Below the pieces are notes generated by a model. That model did not search any database. It saw only the letters and a list, made by a program, of their open reading frames with translations, and was not told the origin of the DNA. This document shows, in pieces, positions 1 through 3,447 of a DNA stretch of 5,973 nt (its first letter is position 1; every line of letters begins with the position of its first letter). Position numbers and translations under genes: made by a program. This DNA is from CALJUZ01 sp003387805 (GTDB taxonomy: Bacteria > Bacillota > Limnochordia > Limnochordales > ZCTH02-B6): assembly GCA_937975235.1 (NCBI GenBank), contig CALJUZ010000097.1, forward strand, positions 1 through 5,973, in the 5' to 3' direction.

Positions 1-1
1 C

Positions 2-34
2 GGGGCCGCGGCGGGGGCGGACGAGGGCGCATGA
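2..34 (+). CDS. Possible 3' end of an upstream gene (very uncertain)
   Basis: One plus-strand frame enters from the left edge and reads an Ala/Gly-rich tail (GAAAGADEGA) before a TGA at 32-34. Nearly all its codons end in G or C, as expected of a coding tail in a GC-rich genome. Ten codons are too few to decide, and the other plus frames here are also GC-rich at third positions. If real, it would be the end of a gene lying mostly outside the window. The product cannot be named. Confidence 0.15.
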   Translation, partial: GAAAGADEGA

Positions 35-84
35 AGGCAAGCGGAAGGCCGGCCGAAGACGAGCCGAGGAGCGACGGCGCGGAG

Positions 85-638
85 CTCGCCACCTGGGGAG
101 ACAGTCCCCGAAGTCGTCTCCACACGTGCAGGCGAAGGCCGTTCTTCACGCCGCCGAAGGAGATTTGGTGTCGGGAGCCCGGGTCGAGCGCGGGAAATAT
201 GGCGATGAGCCATGGATGGCCGCCGCAGCAGCGCCGGTGTCTCCACTGGTGGAGCCGGTTTGGAATGTTGTCGCCGCCGGTGGAGGTGAAACTCGAATTC
301 GACGCCATTGGTGGAGATGTGAGGTCCGGTGTCCGGGTCGACCGAGCCGCATATGGCTTCTGGCGATGCGTGCCCGCCACCGATGCGCCCGCGTATTCAC
401 CGGTGGAGACGCGTCGCCATTTCGTCCCCACCAGTGGAGGACGATATCGTTTTCGGCGCCGCCGGTGGCGATGCGTCGTCAGCCGACCGGGTAATCCGCC
501 GACATTATAGCCCTGAGCATTGGTTGACGACGCCGGACGGCGAGCTTCTCCACCTATGGAGACAAGACCTGACTTTGTCTCCATAGGTGGCGATGAAGAC
601 GCCGAAGACCGCCGTCTATGAAGATCCGCCGACGACGG
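85..638. repeat. Higher-order repeat array: 31-bp palindromic units in a 154-bp period
   Basis: Twelve 31-bp units start at 85, 116, 147; 239, 270, 301; 393, 424, 455; and 546, 577, 608. Within each group of three the spacing is exactly 31. Group starts are 154, 154 and 153 bp apart. The first 18 bases of the units have the consensus GTCTCCACCGGTGGAGAC, a perfect palindrome, with T/G at position 4 and A/G at position 7. Positions 6, 13 and 16 are identical in all twelve units; positions 3 and 5 in eleven. Between groups lie two more 30-31-bp blocks that are conserved from group to group: the fourth (178, 332, 486) begins with CCGGG one base in, and the fifth (209, 363, 517) begins GC. The unit length is not a multiple of three, so no single reading frame can follow the repeat. 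I infer a non-coding element: a set of dyad binding sites on one helical face, or a structured RNA. The family is not recognised. Confidence 0.85.
550..590. repeat. Perfect 16-bp inverted repeat with 9-nt loop
   Basis: CCACCTATGGAGACAA at 550-565 is the exact reverse complement of 575-590, separated by a 9-nt loop (566-574). It spans the cores of the first two units of the last 31-bp group. As RNA it would form a 16-bp hairpin in either direction. There is no T-run after either arm, so it is not a canonical intrinsic terminator. It is the most perfect dyad in the array and lies just before the change to the 11-bp repeats. Confidence 0.85.
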
Positions 639-643
639 AGGCT

Positions 644-938
644 CCCAGACGGTCGCCAAACGATGAGTAAACGGCTGGCAAACTGCTACCGATCGATAAT
701 TAATCCGCCTCTAAACTACCACCAAACGAGCGCCAAGCGACTGCTAAATTACCGCAAGGGTCTGCTAAACCACTGCCCGGGCGTGCCAAACGATCGCCAA
801 CAGGCTTCTAAAGTATCGATAAGGGAGTTCCAAACCATCGCTAGCAAGTTGCTAGACTACCGCCAAGGAAGTACTAAACGACCGACAAACAGATGTTGAA
901 CGCTCGCCGTACGGCTGTTAAGCGATCGACGCACGGCC
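644..938. repeat. Array of about 27 phased 11-bp repeats, AT-richer
   Basis: Tandem units with consensus GCYAAACGAYC start at 644, 655, 666, 677, 688, 699, 710, 721, 732, 743, 754, 764, 775, 785, 796, 807, 818, 829, 840, 851, 862, 873, 884, 895, 906, 917 and 928. All are 11 bp except those at 754 and 775, which are 10 bp. The AAA at unit positions 4-6 and the C at position 7 are best conserved, so short A-tracts recur about once per helical turn. From 785 to 927 the last base alternates strictly C, T, C, T, revealing a 22-bp superunit; the pattern extends back less cleanly to about 721. Copies at the edges (688, 699, 928) are degenerate. The length is not a multiple of three and no Shine-Dalgarno precedes any ATG here, so it is not read as coding. 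Phased A-tracts suggest intrinsic curvature; iteron-like or centromere-like binding sites are an alternative. No known family is recognised. Confidence 0.82.
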
Positions 939-1109
939 GCCGGACTGCCCAAACTCACGGCAGGCGGGCGCGGCCCAAAGCGGCGCCGGGACGTGACGGC
1001 TGCCCGGGCCGCAGCCGCTGGAGCTGCGCCGCAAGCCGGATTCGTCCGGGGCGCCGCTCCGGGCAGCCGACTGCCTGATGGCCTCGCTCACGAGCCGGTC
1101 GGATGGGGG
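939..1109. other. Gene-free stretch with three small GC-rich hairpins
   Basis: Between the 11-bp array and the 3' end of the patatin gene I see no gene. Three short perfect dyads are present: CGGCTGC/GCAGCCG at 997-1017 (7-nt loop), CCGGA/TCCGG at 1036-1049 (TTCG loop) and GGCAG/CTGCC at 1062-1075 (CCGA loop). They lie just downstream of the minus-strand patatin stop codon and could slow or end its transcription. None is followed by a T-run on either strand, and dyads of this size are common by chance at this GC content, so a terminator call is weak. Confidence 0.3.
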
Positions 1110-3215
1110 TCAGTCACCAAACGACAGCCGCACGTACCACGTAGGATCGGGCCCGCCCTCGTACGTCAGCGCCAGGCGGCTGCGAATCGTATGGAGGCCG
1201 AACAGGTGGGCCTCCAGCAGGAAGCCGGCTTCTAGGACAGGGTATACGTAAAGGTGGAAGCCCGGATTCACGGACGCGCCCGGACCGCCGTCCGAAACGG
1301 GCGCGCCCGACGTGCCGTCCGCGAAGGCCACGCCCGCAGCGTGGTCCGCGAAGGCCACGCCCGCACCGTTGTCCACCAAGGCCACGCCCAGCCCGCCGCC
1401 GATGTACCAATGGACGCCGCCGCGCAGCAGCTCCCACAGGTTGCGGGGTTCGCTGACGCGGTAGCGGCGGTAGACGGTCGCGGCCTTCAGGCGGAAATCG
1501 GGCGCGCCGAAGAGGCCGCGGCTGTCCCGTCCCACGTCGACGACCAGCTCCCGGCCCGCCGTGGTAAGGGCGTCGGGCGCGGGCCAGCGCACCTGGACGT
1601 GCCACTCGGCATCCCCGCCCGGTGGGGCGCTTTCCCAGCGGGCGGCCCATGCGGCGGAGCGGGCCGACGGGGTGGACCGGACGCCCAGTGTTCCTGCGAC
1701 GGCGGCGCCGGGCTGCCAGCGGTGGGTGCCCGGTCCGGAGAAGGCGAACAGGCTAGCGCAAAGCCTGCCGCAGTGGCCGGCGCCGATGCCGAGGCCGTGG
1801 CTCCACGTCCGCCCGTCGGCGGCCAGCGTGTAGTCGAGAAACCAGGGCAGCAGCGGCCGCTCGCCGCCCAAGGGCACGCGCACGTCCACCATGTAATGCG
1901 GCGGCTGGCCCGGCCGGACCGTGACGTCGGGCAGCAGCACGGGCGTGCGTCCCGACGCCACGGCGGCCCGGGCCGCGGCTTCGTCCACCATGCGGACGAA
2001 CCGCTCCATCGGGACGCCCTCCGTCCGGCGCGGCCGGCCCAGCGGCAGGTCCGGGTCCAGGCGGAGCAGCCCGGCCTTGATTTCGTCCATCGCTTCCATG
2101 GCCGCCCGGTAGCCTTCCTCGATGAAATACGCGGCCCGGTCGTATTCCATATAGGAATTGTCCGCCACGTCGGGCGTGACGATGACGTCCGCCGACTCGA
2201 TCTGATCGTCGTGGTGCCGGGCCAGCAGCACGTCCAGCGCCATTTGCAGGTTGGAAAAGACGTTTTCGAAGTCCGCTTCCTCGCCCGGGCGGCGGCTGAC
2301 GTCCACGGCGATGATAAAGTCCGCGCCCGCCGCCTGCGCCGCGCGGACGGGCACGACGCTGAGCAGGCCGCCGTCCACGTAGTACGCGCCGTCGATCTCC
2401 ACCGGCGGAAACATGCCGGGAATGGCCATGCTGGCCACGATGGCCCGCCCCAGTGGGCCGTGGCTCAGGGCCACTTCGGCGCCGCTTTGCAGGTCGACGA
2501 CCACCGAATAGTACGGCACGGGCAAATCCTCGACGCGGGCGTAGTTCGTCAGGTCGTTGATGAACAGCTCGAACCGTCCCGTGTCGACCAGGCCGCCCCC
2601 GGGCGGAATGCGGGGTGAGAAGAAGCGGTTGAGGTCCACCTGGGTCACCAGGTAGGTCAGGTTTTCCACGGACAGGCCCGAAGCGTACAGACCCGCCACG
2701 ATGCTGCCCATGCTGGTGCCGACGAGAATGTCGACGGGGACGCCGTTTTCCTCCAATGCCTTCAGCAGGCCGATATGGCTGAAGCCCCGGGCCGCGCCGC
2801 CGCCCAGCACGACCGCGACCCGCGGGCGGCCTTCGTCAGCGCCGCGGGCGCCGCGGGGCCCCGCCTCGGCCGGAGCCGCCTGTGACAGAGACGCCGACGG
2901 GGATACGAGCGGCTCCTGCTGCGAGAGCGAGGCCAGCTGGGGCGTGAGCGGCTCCTGCTGCGAGAGCTGCGCCGGCGGGGGCGCGAGCGAGTCCTGCGGC
3001 CAAAGCGGTGCCTCCGGCGAGAGCCGCGCCTGCGGCAGAAGCCAATCCGGCGCGGGCGCCTGCGACGCCAAGGCGCCCTCGGGCCGCGCGGCGCCGGCTA
3101 GCACCAGCGCCAGAAGGGTCGCCAGCACGAGGCCCCCCCAACGGCGCCGGCGGGTCCGCGGCGCTGGTTCCGGCAAGGCGAAGACGCGTCGCACGCGAGA
3201 CATTCCTTCACGCAA
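1110..3215 (-). CDS. Exported patatin-like phospholipase with beta-rich C-terminal region
   Basis: Serine acyl-hydrolase of the patatin family (lipid acyl-ester hydrolysis), 701 residues. Residues 1-50 form a signal peptide: basic n-region (RTRRRRW, 21-26), hydrophobic core (28-43) and an ALA site ending at 50. A Pro/Gln/Ser-rich spacer with 13-residue repeats follows (about 59-118). The patatin domain spans about 131-385. It has the oxyanion loop GGGAARG (138-144), the nucleophile elbow GTSMG (Ser168) and the DGG motif (Asp281), so the catalytic dyad is complete. Residues about 428-701 are unassigned; alternating polar and hydrophobic segments suggest beta strands, and the end is YVRLSFGD. 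Bacterial patatins are often only about 300 residues, so this one has large additions. The architecture recalls patatin-barrel fusions of diderm bacteria, but I see no POTRA domain. The TTG start at 3215-3213 has GGAGG 8 nt upstream; ATG at 3203 lacks proper spacing. The gene is divergent from spoIIE. The enzyme call is firm; substrate and final location are unknown. Confidence 0.93.
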   Translation of the reverse strand: MREGMSRVRRVFALPEPAPRTRRRRWGGLVLATLLALVLAGAARPEGALASQAPAPDWLLPQARLSPEAPLWPQDSLAPPPAQLSQQEPLTPQLASLSQQEPLVSPSASLSQAAPAEAGPRGARGADEGRPRVAVVLGGGAARGFSHIGLLKALEENGVPVDILVGTSMGSIVAGLYASGLSVENLTYLVTQVDLNRFFSPRIPPGGGLVDTGRFELFINDLTNYARVEDLPVPYYSVVVDLQSGAEVALSHGPLGRAIVASMAIPGMFPPVEIDGAYYVDGGLLSVVPVRAAQAAGADFIIAVDVSRRPGEEADFENVFSNLQMALDVLLARHHDDQIESADVIVTPDVADNSYMEYDRAAYFIEEGYRAAMEAMDEIKAGLLRLDPDLPLGRPRRTEGVPMERFVRMVDEAAARAAVASGRTPVLLPDVTVRPGQPPHYMVDVRVPLGGERPLLPWFLDYTLAADGRTWSHGLGIGAGHCGRLCASLFAFSGPGTHRWQPGAAVAGTLGVRSTPSARSAAWAARWESAPPGGDAEWHVQVRWPAPDALTTAGRELVVDVGRDSRGLFGAPDFRLKAATVYRRYRVSEPRNLWELLRGGVHWYIGGGLGVALVDNGAGVAFADHAAGVAFADGTSGAPVSDGGPGASVNPGFHLYVYPVLEAGFLLEAHLFGLHTIRSRLALTYEGGPDPTWYVRLSFGD
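1266..1400 (-). repeat. Five 27-bp tandem repeats inside the patatin gene
   Basis: Residues 606-650 consist of five 9-residue units: GGGLGVALV, DNGAGVAFA, DHAAGVAFA, DGTSGAPVS and DGGPGASVN. The DNA repeats every 27 bp; the second and third units are nearly identical (plus strand GCGAAGGCCACGCCCGCA at 1321 and again at 1348). The block interrupts the beta-rich C-terminal region between a strand-like segment (VHWYIGGG) and another (FHLYVYPVLEAG). It therefore looks like an expanded loop. Copy number may vary between strains. Confidence 0.85.
2877..3023 (-). repeat. 39-bp (13-residue) repeats in the Pro/Gln-rich spacer of the patatin
   Basis: After the signal peptide the protein repeats LSQQEPLTPQLAS (84-96), LSQQEPLVSPSAS (97-109) and a partial LSQAAP (110-115). 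Related leucine-led segments lie upstream from residue 65. A 21-bp stretch starting at 2907 recurs exactly at 2946, a spacing of 39 bp. This is a flexible, low-complexity tether between the export signal and the catalytic domain. Confidence 0.8.
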
Positions 3216-3228
3216 GGAGGCTCCCTCC
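3216..3228 (-). promoter_or_regulatory. Ribosome binding site of the patatin gene within a small hairpin
   Basis: On the minus strand GGAGG (complement of 3224-3228) stands 8 nt before the TTG start at 3215. The spacer contains CCTCC (complement of 3216-3220), which can pair with it in a 5-bp stem with a 3-nt loop. The site decides the TTG start over the ATG at 3203. The hairpin would directly cover the Shine-Dalgarno; whether it matters in the cell is unknown, as such a tight loop is only marginally stable. Confidence 0.6.
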
Positions 3229-3239
3229 TCGTTCTTCGC

Positions 3240-3252
3240 TTGGTTCGACCAA
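3240..3252. promoter_or_regulatory. Inverted repeat TTGGT-TCG-ACCAA in the divergent intergenic region
   Basis: A perfect 5-bp dyad with a 3-nt centre lies 25 bp upstream of the patatin start and about 196 bp upstream of the spoIIE start. Its centre contains GGTCGAA on the minus strand, one mismatch from the Spo0A core TGNCGAA. It could be an operator for the patatin gene. It is short enough to occur by chance, so the call is tentative. Confidence 0.3.
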
Positions 3253-3329
3253 AACGGCCCGCTCCCTGGTCAAGAGTTAAGGGCTATTGCGGAAAAACCC
3301 AGGAAGCCGTGGAAAATTGCGGGTTCGGC

Positions 3330-3373
3330 TTCGGCACGGGTCGACGGACCGCGGCCGTGCCCGCTGTTATAGT
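3330..3373 (+). promoter_or_regulatory. Candidate Spo0A-type sigma-A promoter of spoIIE
   Basis: TTCGGCA at 3330-3336 matches the Spo0A-box core TGNCGAA in reverse orientation, and an overlapping TTCGGCT at 3324-3330 has one mismatch. Downstream is TCGACG at 3341-3346 (4/6 to the -35 consensus), then 21 bp, then TATAGT at 3368-3373 (5/6 to the -10 consensus). In Bacillus subtilis, spoIIE and spoIIG are sigma-A promoters activated by phosphorylated Spo0A and have an unusually long spacer of 21-22 bp, so the geometry fits. Transcription would start near 3380, giving a leader of about 68 nt. The -35 match is weak and this is inference from sequence alone. Confidence 0.4.
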
Positions 3374-3433
3374 CGGAATTGTATTGTGGATTGCGATGCG
3401 TATTCGCAGGTCCCCGAGCCTCGAAGCTGCAGC

Positions 3434-3443
3434 GGGGAGGTGG
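3434..3443 (+). promoter_or_regulatory. Ribosome binding site of spoIIE
   Basis: GGGGAGGTGG lies here; GGAGG ends at 3440, leaving 7 nt before the GTG start at 3448. An in-frame TAG at 3370-3372 closes the frame upstream. No other start codon in between has a comparable site, so this fixes the start. Confidence 0.75.
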
Positions 3444-3447
3444 CGCC

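Noticed and set aside
31..586. Three overlapping plus-strand ORFs (31-510, 126-494, 329-586)
   Set aside because: They lie over the 31-bp array, whose period shifts frame at every unit. None has a Shine-Dalgarno, and similar peptides appear in all three frames, as expected of repeats read by chance.
85..638. CRISPR array
   Set aside because: The 31-bp period is the whole unit, not repeat plus unique spacer. The repeats diverge, and the would-be spacers are themselves conserved from one 154-bp group to the next.
618..899. 93-codon plus-strand ORF
   Set aside because: It runs across the 11-bp array, has no ribosome binding site, and its peptide similarity is only the 33-bp shadow of the DNA repeat.
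644..938. Replication origin with DnaA boxes or a ParB parS site
   Set aside because: I found no TTATCCACA-like boxes and no parS-like TGTTTCACGTGAAACA sequence. The repeats do not resemble either, so only a loose structural analogy to iterons remains.
997..1077. Intrinsic terminator of the patatin gene
   Set aside because: Stems are short and no T-run follows on either strand, so it is kept only as a hairpin cluster.
1..1109. Insertion sequence, transposon remnant or tRNA gene
   Set aside because: No transposase fragment, no terminal inverted repeats with target duplication, and no cloverleaf that I could fold by eye.
1254..2618. 454-codon plus-strand ORF opposite the patatin gene
   Set aside because: Antisense shadow of a gene with intact catalytic motifs; the peptide is low-complexity and has no family resemblance.
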